The notes: generated from the letters alone by a model not told the origin. DNA of 64,000 bases from an uncultured Oscillospiraceae bacterium (GCA_910579125.1 CAJTTH010000004.1:286-64285), one strand, 5' to 3'; positions 50,172-58,631 are shown, counted from the stretch's first letter. Translations and numbers: made by a program.

Positions 50172-51434
50172 ATGAAACCTATCGTAAGAAATATCAGCGT
50201 TCTCTATCCCGAGGCGCAGCTTGAGGCGCAGAAAAAGCGCTACAAAACTGCGGAATGCGGTTTCGCGGAGCACTTCGGGTCGCTGGGCGAGCACCGCTTC
50301 TTCTCCGCTCCGGGGCGTACCGAGATATGCGGAAACCACACCGACCACAACAACGGAAAGGTATTCGCGGCGAGCGTAGACCTTGACGTTATCGCGGTGG
50401 TGGAGCAGACCGACGACAACATAATCACGATAAAATCCGAGGGCTTCCCCGAGGATAGGATCGACCTGTCCGACCTTGAGATCAAGGAGGAGGAGAAAAA
50501 CACCTCCGCGTCGCTTATACGCGGCGTCGCGAGGGGAATGCGCAGATACGGACACAAAATCGGCGGTTTCCGTTCGTACACAACCTCTACCGTTATGAAG
50601 GGCTCGGGACTGTCGAGCTCGGCGGCGTTCGAGGTGCTGATCGGCACCGTTTTGTCACATCTGTACAACGGCGGTCAGGTACCGCCCGTAAAGGTCGCGC
50701 AGATCTCGCAGTTCGCCGAATACGAATACTTCGGCAAGCCCTCGGGGCTTATGGATCAAATGGCGTGCTCCGTCGGAGGATTTGTCGCGATCGACTTCAA
50801 GGACAACGACACGCCCATTATCGAGAGCGTTCCGTGCGATTTCGCGAGCTATGGTCACGCGCTTTGCATCGTCGACGCAAAGGGCGACCACGCCGACCTC
50901 ACGAACGAGTACGCGGCGATCTCACACGAAATGAAAGCCGTCGCGGGATATTTCGACTGCGAGACGCTCCGCTCCATAGCGCTTGCGGACGTTATGCTGA
51001 ATATAAACGATCTGCGCGTTAAATTCGGTGACAGAGCGGTGCTCCGCGCTATCCACTTCTTCCACGAGAACGACCGCGTGGAACGCGCCGTTCACGCACT
51101 GAAAAATGAGCGCTTCGACGACTTTCTTTCTGCGGTAAAAGAGAGCGGCGACAGCTCGTTCAAATACCTCCAGAACATTTACCCCAGCTCCGACGTGCGC
51201 CGCCAGTGCCTGTCGATAGCACTGAACGTCGCCGAAAATACGCTCCACCGCAAGGGTGCGTGCCGCGTTCACGGCGGCGGTTTCGCGGGAACGATACAGG
51301 CATTCGTGCCGTTTGACACGCTCCAGCAGTTCAAAATGAACATGGAGAAAATATTCGGCGCGGGCTCATGCCATGTTCTCATGGTTCGCCCCGTAGGCGG
51401 CGCGGAGGTTCTGCTAGACGAGCAAATCAAATAA
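50172..51434 (+). CDS. galK: Galactokinase (GHMP kinase family)
   Basis: ATP-dependent phosphorylation of galactose at C1 (Leloir pathway). 420 residues. Galactokinase signature APGRTEICGNHTDHNNGKV (about residue 47, GNHTDH where most have GEHTDY), ATP loop MKGSGLSSSAAFEV (about 140), PSGLMDQMACSVGG with the catalytic Asp, and C-terminal CRVHGGGFAGTIQAF. galT and galE are not in the window. The slightly unusual signature leaves room for a related sugar-1-kinase. Confidence 0.87.
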   Translation: MKPIVRNISVLYPEAQLEAQKKRYKTAECGFAEHFGSLGEHRFFSAPGRTEICGNHTDHNNGKVFAASVDLDVIAVVEQTDDNIITIKSEGFPEDRIDLSDLEIKEEEKNTSASLIRGVARGMRRYGHKIGGFRSYTTSTVMKGSGLSSSAAFEVLIGTVLSHLYNGGQVPPVKVAQISQFAEYEYFGKPSGLMDQMACSVGGFVAIDFKDNDTPIIESVPCDFASYGHALCIVDAKGDHADLTNEYAAISHEMKAVAGYFDCETLRSIALADVMLNINDLRVKFGDRAVLRAIHFFHENDRVERAVHALKNERFDDFLSAVKESGDSSFKYLQNIYPSSDVRRQCLSIALNVAENTLHRKGACRVHGGGFAGTIQAFVPFDTLQQFKMNMEKIFGAGSCHVLMVRPVGGAEVLLDEQIK

Positions 51435-51438
51435 ATAA

Positions 51439-51457
51439 GGGGAGGTATCCCCTCCCC
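51439..51457. terminator. Bidirectional terminator between galK and hflX
   Basis: GGGGAGG/CCTCCCC stem with a short TATCC loop, followed by a T-rich stretch. Confidence 0.72.
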
Positions 51458-51463
51458 CGTTTG

Positions 51464-52696
51464 TTAATTGACCTCGTATCCGCTCATCTGCTTTATGAGC
51501 ATTACGTCAACGAGCGCGTCCACTGAAATGCCGTTTTCGGTGTATTCCTCCGCGAACACCTTGCCGTTTTCGCGTATCTGCGCGGTGTAGCCCGCCTTGT
51601 CGTAGGGCAGCAGCAGCTTCATTCGACGGCTTGTCTGCGGAAGATTTCCGGCTATTTTTTCCAGAAGCTCGTCAATGCCCTCGTTTTTAAGAGCGCTTAT
51701 CTTGACTGTCTTATCGTCGGTCGGTATATTCTCGGTGATCTTGTCGCACTTGTTGAGCACGGTCACGACGGGAATTTCTGCCGCTCCCAGTTCCGCAAGC
51801 GTTTTCAGCGTAACGTCGGCTTTTTCCGGTGCGTCGGTGTCGCTTACGTCGCAGACGTGGATTATGATGTCCGCGCAGGCAGCCTCCTCAAGCGTCGACT
51901 TGAACGCCTCGACAAGGTGATGCGGCAGGCGGCGTATCAGCCCGACCGTATCAACGAGCAGCAGGCTGCGACCGTCCGGCAGCTCGATAGACCGCGAGGT
52001 CGGGTCAAGCGTCGCGAACAGCTTGTCCTCGGCGAGAACGCCCGCGCCTGTCAAAAGGTTCAGCAGCGTGGATTTTCCCGCGTTCGTGTAACCGACGATA
52101 GCGCCGACCTGAACGTTGTCCTTTTTGCGGCGCGTTCTCGAGTAGCCGCGACGCTCCTCGAGCTCCTTCAGCTCGTCGGCGAGCTTGTCAATACGGCGGC
52201 GAATGTGGCGACGGTCAGTCTCGAGTTGGGTCTCGCCCGGACCGCGCGTACCGATACCTCCGCCGAGACGGGACAAGCTCGTGCCTATACCCATTAGGCG
52301 CGGCAGACGGTAACGCAGCTGCGCAAGCTCGACCTGCAGCTTGCCCTCGCGCGAGACCGCTCTCCCCGCGAAAATATCCAGAATGAGCATCGTGCGGTCT
52401 ATAACGCGCACGTCCGTTTCGTCCTCAATATTGCGTATCTGCGACGCGGTAAGCTCACAGTCGAAGATTAACAAGGTCGCTCCCAGCTTTTGGCAAAGCT
52501 CCTTGACCTCGGTCAGTTTGCCCTCGCCGATAACAGTCGCGGAATCGTAGGCGTCGCGCTTCTGGATAACGCGCGCTATCTCCTCCGCTCCCGCGGTTTT
52601 CGCAAGCTCGGAAAGCTCGTCAACGGAGACCTCGCAGTCATATTCGCCGATATCGGCGGATACTAAAATTGCTTTTTCAATTGTTTTTTCAGACAT
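51464..52696 (-). CDS. hflX: Ribosome-associated GTPase HflX
   Basis: Binds the 50S subunit and splits stalled ribosomes under stress. 410 residues from the ATG at 52694-52696 (AAAGGAG upstream). N-terminal HflX domain (about 1-190, with GTRGPGETQLETDRRHI), then the GTPase domain: G1 GYTNAGKSTLLN, G3 LLVDTVGLIRRLPHHLVEAF, G4 VLNKCD. C-terminal helical tail. Monocistronic from a perfect promoter, convergent with galK. Confidence 0.95.
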   Translation of the reverse strand: MSEKTIEKAILVSADIGEYDCEVSVDELSELAKTAGAEEIARVIQKRDAYDSATVIGEGKLTEVKELCQKLGATLLIFDCELTASQIRNIEDETDVRVIDRTMLILDIFAGRAVSREGKLQVELAQLRYRLPRLMGIGTSLSRLGGGIGTRGPGETQLETDRRHIRRRIDKLADELKELEERRGYSRTRRKKDNVQVGAIVGYTNAGKSTLLNLLTGAGVLAEDKLFATLDPTSRSIELPDGRSLLLVDTVGLIRRLPHHLVEAFKSTLEEAACADIIIHVCDVSDTDAPEKADVTLKTLAELGAAEIPVVTVLNKCDKITENIPTDDKTVKISALKNEGIDELLEKIAGNLPQTSRRMKLLLPYDKAGYTAQIRENGKVFAEEYTENGISVDALVDVMLIKQMSGYEVN

Positions 52697-52740
52697 AAAA
52701 TTCTCCTTTCGCAAAAGGTTGGAGAATGAGTAACTTAATT

Positions 52741-52769
52741 ATTATAGCAGAATTTCACGGATTTGTCAA
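52741..52769 (-). promoter_or_regulatory. Promoter of hflX
   Basis: Minus strand perfect TTGACA (52764-52769), 17-bp spacer, perfect TATAAT (52741-52746). Confidence 0.85.
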
Positions 52770-52815
52770 CCGATAAATTCAAAGAAACTCAAATAAACCG
52801 AAAAGGGTGGTAATA

Positions 52816-54294
52816 ATGAATTTCAAGAAATTCGACGTGCTGATAGTCGGCACGGGCATTTCGGGCATCTATGCCGCGCTTAATCTCAACGGCGGATTAT
52901 CCATACTTATGCTGTCAAAAAAGGAGCTTACACTGTGCAACTCCGCGCTTGCGCAGGGCGGTGTGGCTGCCGTAATGGACAAGGATCACGACGACAGCGA
53001 ACTGCACATCAAGGACACGCTTATCGCGGGGCAGTACAAAAACAATCTCGACAACGTGAAAATCCTCGTCGAGCAAGGACCGCGCGACGTTGAGCGCCTT
53101 GTTGAGAAGTACGGTGTGGATTTCGACCGCAACAAGGACGGCTCACTCGCGCTCACGCTGGAAGGCGGACACTCGCGGCGGCGTATCGCTCACCACAAGG
53201 ACACCACGGGATTTGAGATCGAGACAAACCTGATAGCGCAGGTGCAGAAGCTTACGAATGTTACTGTTATCAACAATTCGGTGCTGTGCCGTCTGGAACG
53301 CGAAAACGGCACGTTCTTCGCCGAGGTCATCACGGAGAGCGGCGAGTATGAGTACTACTGTGCGAACGCCGTCATTATGGCGACGGGCGGTATCGGGCGC
53401 GTTTACGATTTCACCACCAACTCCGCGATTGCCACGGGCGACGGCATTCAGCTCGCGTACAATCTCGGCGCGGAGATCAAAAATTTGTCATACGTTCAGT
53501 TCCACCCGACAGCGTTCGCCGATAAAGATAACAGGGAGTGCTTTTTGATTTCCGAGGCGGTGCGCGGCGAGGGCGCATATCTGCTCAACTGCAACAAGGA
53601 GCGCTTTATGCCGGGCTACGAGCCCGAGCGCAAGGAGCTTGCCCCGCGCGATGTAGTCTCCAAGTGCATAATGGAGGAGCAGAAGAAAACGGGCAGCGAC
53701 GAGTTCTGGCTCGACATCTCGCACAAAGACCCCGAGTTCGTCAAGAATCACTTCCCGATGATCTATAATAAAGTGCTCGAAAAGGGCTATGATATGACAA
53801 AAGAACCTATCCCGATCTACCCGTGCCAGCACTATTTAATGGGCGGCATTAACGTTGACGGCAAGGGCGCGACCAACATCGAGGGCTTGTACGCGGCGGG
53901 CGAATGTTCACATACGGGCGTTCACGGCGCGAACCGTCTGGCGAGCAATTCCCTGCTCGAGGCGCTGGTGTTCTCGCGGCTTATCGCGGAGGATATCAAC
54001 GGCAAGCACACACACGACAGCGACGGCGAGGTCGAATATCCCCTCCCCGTTCCCGACGGCAAGCCGCTCCCGCGTGGAATACGCACCGAGGTTCGCCACA
54101 TAATGCAGAAATCCTACTTCATCTATCCCGACTATCCTGAAGCGGAAAAGGGCTTGAAACGCATTACCGAGCTTAAAAACGACATCGAAAACGGCGGCTG
54201 GGCAATCACTCCCGATTTCGTGGAAACCAAGTCGATAGTTACCTGCGCGTATATCATACTTACTGAAGTTATCGAAAGGAAATACGAAAAATGA
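52816..54294 (+). CDS. nadB: L-aspartate oxidase
   Basis: FAD enzyme oxidising aspartate to iminoaspartate, the first step of de novo NAD synthesis; uses fumarate as acceptor under anaerobiosis. 492 residues from the ATG at 52816; the earlier in-frame GTG lies in the ribosome site. FAD motif VLIVGTGISGIYAAL, SALAQGGVAAVMD, EGGHSRRRIAHHKD with the substrate Arg/His, YVQFHPTAF, AAGECSHTGVHGANRLASNSLLEALVF. The stop overlaps nadC by four bases. The partner quinolinate synthase nadA is not in the window. Confidence 0.94.
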   Translation: MNFKKFDVLIVGTGISGIYAALNLNGGLSILMLSKKELTLCNSALAQGGVAAVMDKDHDDSELHIKDTLIAGQYKNNLDNVKILVEQGPRDVERLVEKYGVDFDRNKDGSLALTLEGGHSRRRIAHHKDTTGFEIETNLIAQVQKLTNVTVINNSVLCRLERENGTFFAEVITESGEYEYYCANAVIMATGGIGRVYDFTTNSAIATGDGIQLAYNLGAEIKNLSYVQFHPTAFADKDNRECFLISEAVRGEGAYLLNCNKERFMPGYEPERKELAPRDVVSKCIMEEQKKTGSDEFWLDISHKDPEFVKNHFPMIYNKVLEKGYDMTKEPIPIYPCQHYLMGGINVDGKGATNIEGLYAAGECSHTGVHGANRLASNSLLEALVFSRLIAEDINGKHTHDSDGEVEYPLPVPDGKPLPRGIRTEVRHIMQKSYFIYPDYPEAEKGLKRITELKNDIENGGWAITPDFVETKSIVTCAYIILTEVIERKYEK

Positions 54295-55130
54295 TACTTT
54301 TACCCTTTTACGTTGACGACCTGATCAAAACGGCGCTCAGCGAGGATATCAACTACATCGACAGCACAGCCGATTTGCTTATCGCCGAGGACGACACATC
54401 CTCCGCGTATTTTATGGCAAAAGCGGACGGTGTTCTCGCGGGGCTTGAAATAGCGTTGCGTGTGTTCACGATTCTCGATCCTGAAATGAAGATCGAGTGC
54501 CTGAAAAAAGACGGCGACCGCGTTTCCAAAGGTGACATTATCGCGAATTTCGGTGGTCATACACGTCTTATGCTGAAAGCCGAGCGCACGTCGCTGAACA
54601 TCTTGCAGCACATGAGCGGAATTGCGACCTACACGCGTAAATGCGTCGACGCGGTGAAGGGCACGAACGCATCCATTACCGACACGCGCAAAACGCTCCC
54701 GGGGCTTCGCGCGCTGCAAAAGTACGCGGTTACGGCGGGCGGTGGGCGCAATCACCGCTACAACCTCACCGACGCGGCAATGCTTAAGGACAACCATATC
54801 GACGCTTACGGCGGCATTACCGCAGCAGTGAACGCTCTGCGCAAAAAAGCGGGTCATATGCTCCAGATTGAGGTGGAGACGCGTGATCTCGATGAGGTTC
54901 GGGAGGCTCTTAACTGTGGAGTGAACGTGATAATGCTCGACAATATGAGTACCGCCGAAATGACCGAGGCGTGCAAGCTCATAAACGGCAGAGCGAAAAC
55001 CGAAGCCAGCGGCAACGTAACGCTTGACAATATCCGCGCTGTCGCGGAAACGGGCGTCGACATAATCAGTCTTGGCGCACTCACGCATTCGGTAACTGCG
55101 TTTGATATTTCAATGAAATGGAGGAAGTAA
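54291..55130 (+). CDS. nadC: Nicotinate-nucleotide pyrophosphorylase (carboxylating)
   Basis: Converts quinolinate and PRPP to nicotinate mononucleotide. 279 residues. ADGVLAGLEIALRVF, LMLKAERTSLNILQHMSGIAT, TRKTLPGLRALQKYAV with substrate-binding Arg/Lys, AGGGRNHRYNLTDAAMLKDNHI, IEVETRDLDEVREA and IMLDNMS. Coupled to nadB by ATGA overlap. Confidence 0.95.
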   Translation: MILLPFYVDDLIKTALSEDINYIDSTADLLIAEDDTSSAYFMAKADGVLAGLEIALRVFTILDPEMKIECLKKDGDRVSKGDIIANFGGHTRLMLKAERTSLNILQHMSGIATYTRKCVDAVKGTNASITDTRKTLPGLRALQKYAVTAGGGRNHRYNLTDAAMLKDNHIDAYGGITAAVNALRKKAGHMLQIEVETRDLDEVREALNCGVNVIMLDNMSTAEMTEACKLINGRAKTEASGNVTLDNIRAVAETGVDIISLGALTHSVTAFDISMKWRK

Positions 55131-55131
55131 T

Positions 55132-55413
55132 ATGGACGAGATCGAATTCAGATATGACACGCAGCTCCTGCTCGATGCGGAAAACCCCTCGGACGACCTC
55201 GAGGACGAGCTTGACGAGTATATCCGCACGCACTTCAAGGGTGATTCGCTGCTTGTCATCGCGGACGAAGACGAAAACGGCGTTATGACCGCAAAGCTGC
55301 ATTTCCACACCAACGAGCCTTGGCAGATACTGGAATACTGCCGCACTCTCGGCGAGATCTACGACATCGTGGTCGAGGATATGATAAGGCAGTCAAGAGG
55401 TCAAAAAGGATAA
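55132..55413 (+). CDS. Stand-alone FakA/YloV-like C-terminal domain protein
   Basis: 93 residues, acidic. EIEFRYDTQLLLDAE, then GDSLLVIADEDENGVMTAKLHFHTNEPWQILEYCRTLGEI and IVVEDMIRQ parallel the C-terminal region of FakA (DAK2-domain fatty-acid kinase; family pattern EFxYxTEF, GDSLVVVGDE, KVHVHTNxPGxVLEYA, IKIENMRxQ). The kinase part is absent. It starts one base after the nadC stop with GGAGGAAG, so it belongs to the nadBC transcript. Role unknown; the FakA middle/C-terminal part contacts acyl-binding FakB in characterised systems. Confidence 0.7.
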   Translation: MDEIEFRYDTQLLLDAENPSDDLEDELDEYIRTHFKGDSLLVIADEDENGVMTAKLHFHTNEPWQILEYCRTLGEIYDIVVEDMIRQSRGQKG

Positions 55414-55416
55414 CAA

Positions 55417-55446
55417 AAAGGCGGCACTTCAAATGCCGCCTTTGAT
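55417..55446. terminator. Bidirectional terminator after the nadBC operon
   Basis: AAAGGCGGCA/TGCCGCCTTT stem with a CTTCAAA loop and flanking A/T-runs. Confidence 0.85.
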
Positions 55447-55447
55447 T

Positions 55448-55964
55448 TTATCTTGCTGTCGGTTTGTTCGTAGTGACGTTCGTATACTCATCGAGTTTAT
55501 TCAGCTCAAATTCGGATATATGCTCGGTATGGTCTTTCGTCCACACGTTCACTTTCAGCGTTCCGCCGTAACTGCTCAGGTCGTAATGCATATAGTCCGC
55601 CCAAAACTCATGGCAAACATCGTTCGCGTAGTCGTAAACGCGTATTCCCGCGCAGTTATAGCCGTCGGCGTTCTTTTTTATCTCCGCGATTATTTCGCGT
55701 TTGCCGTCATCATTCAAATCGCAAAGCAACACGTTTTCAACCAGTACGTCGCCGAAGAGCAGCGTTTCAACGCCGCTCTTTTCCGCGCTTATTTTGACAG
55801 AGGCAGCGGAGAATGTCGGAAAGCACCTCGATAACCTCCCCGTAAATACCGTTCAAAAATACGTTCAAGTTGCCGTAATAACCGAATGCATTGCAATCCT
55901 TAAGCGCCTTGTTGCTGCTGTCGGGCAGCGGATAGCGCCCCTGCACGTTGCTCACGGGATACGC
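55448..55964 (-). pseudogene. Remnant of an unidentified gene with frame breaks
   Basis: Two adjacent frames read as one protein piece. The downstream part (55448 to about 55815) holds GVETLLFGDVLVENVLLCDL and DLNDDGKREIIAEI, a calcium/FG-GAP-like acidic repeat, then IRVYDYANDVCHEFWADYM. The upstream part (about 55767-55964) holds GRYPLPDSSNKALKDCNAFG and ends in an in-frame TAG on its 5' side. Joining needs a one-base shift near 55810 and no start codon with ribosome site is present. The layout recalls extracellular C-terminal domains of M56/BlaR1-like proteins, but that is a guess. 56040-56273 holds no gene, only the next promoter. Confidence 0.55.
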
Positions 55965-56212
55965 CTACGTCGCAGCGTTTTGCGCGTAGCGCATAATGGT
56001 CCTCGTACTCGTAAAAGCAGTGTTCTGCCGAAGGCATAATGCGTGCAATCCATGCATTTCGGACTTTGAGAATAAGTTCTTAGTCGACTTTAATAACCCT
56101 TTCACTTATATACACACGAAAAAAATTTTTTTCTTACACTTTTAAAAAAATTTTTTTGCGGTAACGGTGCGGCCTTACAAAGTTTTATTCAAAATATTGT
56201 GCAAAATAACAG

Positions 56213-56241
56213 TTGACAACTACAATATATTGTGATAAAAT
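56213..56241 (+). promoter_or_regulatory. Promoter of the NrdD-tail-like small protein gene
   Basis: TTGACA (56213-56218), 17-bp spacer, TAAAAT (56236-56241), 32 bp before the start codon. Confidence 0.75.
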
Positions 56242-56273
56242 AATATCGTACACAAAACACAGGGGGGATAAAG

Positions 56274-56546
56274 ATGATAGATGTAACTGTAATAGGCGGA
56301 AAAATTCAGCAAGAGGAAATAGATTACTACATTGAGTGCGCTCGGGAAAAGTACCCCGAAAAGCACCTCAGAGCGATTGATCTCGAGCTTGACGGCGAAT
56401 TCGTCAACGCGAAATACCACTTTTCAGACGTGCCGTTTCAGCGCATAAGACGCATCACGGGCTACCTCGTAGGTACTCTTGATCGTTTCAACAACGCAAA
56501 ACGCGCCGAGGAAAAGGCTCGCGTTAAGCACGGAATGCAGCAGTGA
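56274..56546 (+). CDS. Small NrdD-related protein (anaerobic ribonucleotide reductase C-terminal-like)
   Basis: 90 residues. The second half, FQRIRRITGYLVGTLDRFNNAKRAEEKARVKH, resembles the region near the glycyl-radical end of anaerobic ribonucleoside-triphosphate reductase (RxTGYL...RxNxAKRAExxDRxxH pattern). The radical Gly motif and zinc Cys pairs are absent, so it is not itself a reductase. The first half (VTVIGGKIQQEEIDYYIECAREKYP) is a mixed alpha/beta segment. Own promoter and terminator; GGGGGAT precedes the ATG. It may modulate NrdD; unproven. Confidence 0.6.
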   Translation: MIDVTVIGGKIQQEEIDYYIECAREKYPEKHLRAIDLELDGEFVNAKYHFSDVPFQRIRRITGYLVGTLDRFNNAKRAEEKARVKHGMQQ

Positions 56547-56556
56547 TCCGGAAAAA

Positions 56557-56590
56557 ACAAAAGCTCCGTTGAAATCAACGGAGCTTTTGT
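56557..56590. terminator. Bidirectional terminator between the small NrdD-like and diguanylate cyclase genes
   Basis: Perfect 15-bp stem ACAAAAGCTCCGTTG/CAACGGAGCTTTTGT with an AAAT loop. Confidence 0.9.
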
Positions 56591-57790
56591 TTATGACGTA
56601 CATACAATAACGTTTTTGCCGCTGCGCTTGCCTACATAAAGCCGTTTATCGACAATTGAGATAAGCGAATCTATAGCGATGTGGTGCGGTGCTTTCGTGG
56701 GAATGGACACTCCGCTCTCGCTGCTTACGGCGACGCTCAGCTCCTCAAACGCGGCGTCTTCCTCGGAGTTGTCCGCAAAACCGAACGTCATAGTCACCTT
56801 TACGGGTCTACCCTCGCTGGTTATGTCAAGGGCGCTTATCTCAGACTTGATAACGCTTATTCGCGCGAAACAGTCCTCGTGGCTGCCGCGCATAACTATG
56901 AGAATTTCCTCGCCGCCCCAACGGCAAGCGAGTTCGTCCTCGCCTGTATTTTCGATGATTATCGATGCGACTGATTTCAGCACAACATCCCCGCAGTCGT
57001 GACCGTAGGTGTCGTTGATCTTCTTAAAATCGTCCAGATCGCCCATTACGATACAGTAACTCTCGCCGCTCGACTCCAGACCCTCGAAATACTTCCACAG
57101 ACTGTGACGGTTGTTAAGCCCCGTCAGCGAATCATGCGTGGCGATGTAATTTAACTGCAGATTTGTCTTTTGAAGCTCGCCGAGCAAATGCGAGACCTCC
57201 AGATAAAACACCAGCACGAACGCCACGACCATTCCCAACGTGAACAATAGATTTATCCCGCGAAAAACCAAAATCTCGGTATACGACAGCGCGTGCATAC
57301 CCGTGATCGAATACAGCGTGCCGCACATCTCAACCATGCTTACCGAGACCACCATAGCGAACAACGTGATCATACCGAACCCGACCGCCGACTTGATAAA
57401 CGTGTCGCGGTCGCAGTATACGAACAGATAGTAAGCGTAAAGCGGCAGCGCCATCGGCGGATACAGAAAGAAGAACACGTCCAGCCCTTGAATGAGCGTG
57501 CAGAGCAGCGCGTGTATCAATATTTCCGCGAACGTCGCGATTATCCAACGCAGCGGGTGAGCGTCAATACCCTTTTTTAAGGCGAATATTCCCGACGTTA
57601 CATATAAAATAACGCTGAAAACATTTATAAGTGCCATCATATACAATCCGAAAATCACAAAGGATATCAAAAATGTGATATGCATAAATGCCGCAGCAAA
57701 GCATGTATAGTGATATTTAAAACTGATATCCACCTTTGCCGTAGTTATATTACTGTCCATAATCATTCCCCGATCCATCAAACGATCCAT
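56591..57790 (-). CDS. Membrane-bound diguanylate cyclase
   Basis: 399 residues. Six or seven membrane helices in the first 220 residues, then a GGDEF domain: ATHDSLTGLNNRHSLW, GDLDDFKKINDTYGHDCGD with the metal Asp residues, CRWGGEEILIVM (intact GGEEI active-site variant). It should make cyclic di-GMP from two GTP. The RxxD inhibitory site is not evident. The start is ambiguous: the ATG at 57790 (GAGG upstream) or one ten codons later. Own TTGATT-N17-TAAAAT promoter. It could feed the EAL enzyme at 29.5 kb. Confidence 0.9.
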   Translation of the reverse strand: MDRLMDRGMIMDSNITTAKVDISFKYHYTCFAAAFMHITFLISFVIFGLYMMALINVFSVILYVTSGIFALKKGIDAHPLRWIIATFAEILIHALLCTLIQGLDVFFFLYPPMALPLYAYYLFVYCDRDTFIKSAVGFGMITLFAMVVSVSMVEMCGTLYSITGMHALSYTEILVFRGINLLFTLGMVVAFVLVFYLEVSHLLGELQKTNLQLNYIATHDSLTGLNNRHSLWKYFEGLESSGESYCIVMGDLDDFKKINDTYGHDCGDVVLKSVASIIIENTGEDELACRWGGEEILIVMRGSHEDCFARISVIKSEISALDITSEGRPVKVTMTFGFADNSEEDAAFEELSVAVSSESGVSIPTKAPHHIAIDSLISIVDKRLYVGKRSGKNVIVCTS

Positions 57791-57829
57791 GCTGCCTCAT
57801 ATCCTGACAAAATAAAATTACACACTATA

Positions 57830-57858
57830 ATTTTACCACATTCGCATAAAAAAATCAA
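57830..57858 (-). promoter_or_regulatory. Promoter of the diguanylate cyclase gene
   Basis: Minus strand TTGATT (57853-57858), 17-bp spacer, TAAAAT (57830-57835). Confidence 0.65.
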
Positions 57859-57947
57859 GAAAAAAACTACAAAACTATACCGCATATGTCGAATTTTTTC
57901 TGAATATCACACAAAAAGCATAACCCGAAAAAATGTCTCTTAACCAC

Positions 57948-57976
57948 TTGACAAAAAGTGTTTATTGTGATATAAT
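57948..57976 (+). promoter_or_regulatory. Promoter of the rubrerythrin gene
   Basis: Perfect TTGACA (57948-57953), 17-bp spacer, perfect TATAAT (57971-57976). Confidence 0.88.
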
Positions 57977-57991
57977 ATTTTTATCGTAAAA

Positions 57992-58010
57992 ACGATAATC
58001 ATTACTATTA
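57992..58010 (+). promoter_or_regulatory. Possible PerR/Fur-type box in the rubrerythrin leader
   Basis: ACGATAATCATTACTATTA lies about 15 bp downstream of the -10, near the start of transcription. It resembles the AT-rich 7-1-7 palindrome of Fur-family regulators (TTATAATNATTATAA) with mismatches. A PerR site here would make rbr peroxide-inducible. Confidence 0.5.
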
Positions 58011-58025
58011 TGGAGGATTTTTATT

Positions 58026-58571
58026 ATGAAGTATGTATGTCCTGTTTGCGGTTATGTTCACGTTGGCGATTCTGCACCCGAAAAGTGCCCTCAGTGCGGC
58101 GTTCCCGGCAGCAAGTTCAAGGCTGTTGCGGAGGACGAGAAGCTCGTTTTCGCTTGCGAGCACGAGATCGGCATCATCGACGGCGTTCCCGTTGAGATTG
58201 TTGAGGGTCTGCGCGCTAACTTCACGGGCGAATGCACCGAAGTCGGCATGTACCTCGCAATGGCAAGAGCTGCGCACAGAGAGGGCTATCCCGAGGTCGG
58301 TCTTTACTACGAGAAGGCAGCGTGGGAAGAAGCGGAGCACGCAGCAAAGTTTGCGGAAATGCTCGGCGAGGTGGTTTCCGCATCTACCAAGGACAACCTC
58401 ACAAAGCGCGTAGCAGCTGAGCATGGCGCAACACAAGGCAAGCTCGATCTTGCAAAAATGGCAAAGGAGAACAACCTTGACGCTATTCACGACACCGTTC
58501 ACGAAATGGCAAAGGACGAGGCTCGGCACGGAAAGGCGTTTGAGGGTCTGCTGAACAGATACTTCAAGTAA
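58026..58571 (+). CDS. rbr: Rubrerythrin (reverse domain order)
   Basis: Peroxide-reducing non-haem iron protein that detoxifies H2O2 using NADH via rubredoxin-type electron carriers. 181 residues. Rubredoxin-like Fe(Cys)4 site at the N-terminus (YVCPVCGYVH and EKCPQCGVP), followed by the four-helix di-iron domain with EEAEHAAKFAEML and VHEMAKDEARHGKAFEGLL providing the ExxH ligands. The N-terminal rubredoxin makes it a reverse rubrerythrin. GGAGG precedes the ATG; strong promoter and terminator, monocistronic. Confidence 0.95.
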   Translation: MKYVCPVCGYVHVGDSAPEKCPQCGVPGSKFKAVAEDEKLVFACEHEIGIIDGVPVEIVEGLRANFTGECTEVGMYLAMARAAHREGYPEVGLYYEKAAWEEAEHAAKFAEMLGEVVSASTKDNLTKRVAAEHGATQGKLDLAKMAKENNLDAIHDTVHEMAKDEARHGKAFEGLLNRYFK

Positions 58572-58588
58572 TTACAGTATATTATATG

Positions 58589-58621
58589 AAATCCCCCGTG
58601 GAACGTCCACAGGGGATTCTT
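58589..58621 (+). terminator. Terminator of the rubrerythrin gene
   Basis: AATCCCC-GTGGA/TCCAC-GGGGATT stem with an ACG loop, followed by CTTG; also usable for the convergent small membrane gene. Confidence 0.75.
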
Positions 58622-58631
58622 GCTATGTAAA

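Noticed and set aside
55966..56036. Short minus-strand frame beginning MPSAEHCFYEYEDHYALRAK
   Set aside because: It has no ribosome site and runs into the decayed gene in a different frame; more likely an intergenic repeat fragment than a gene.
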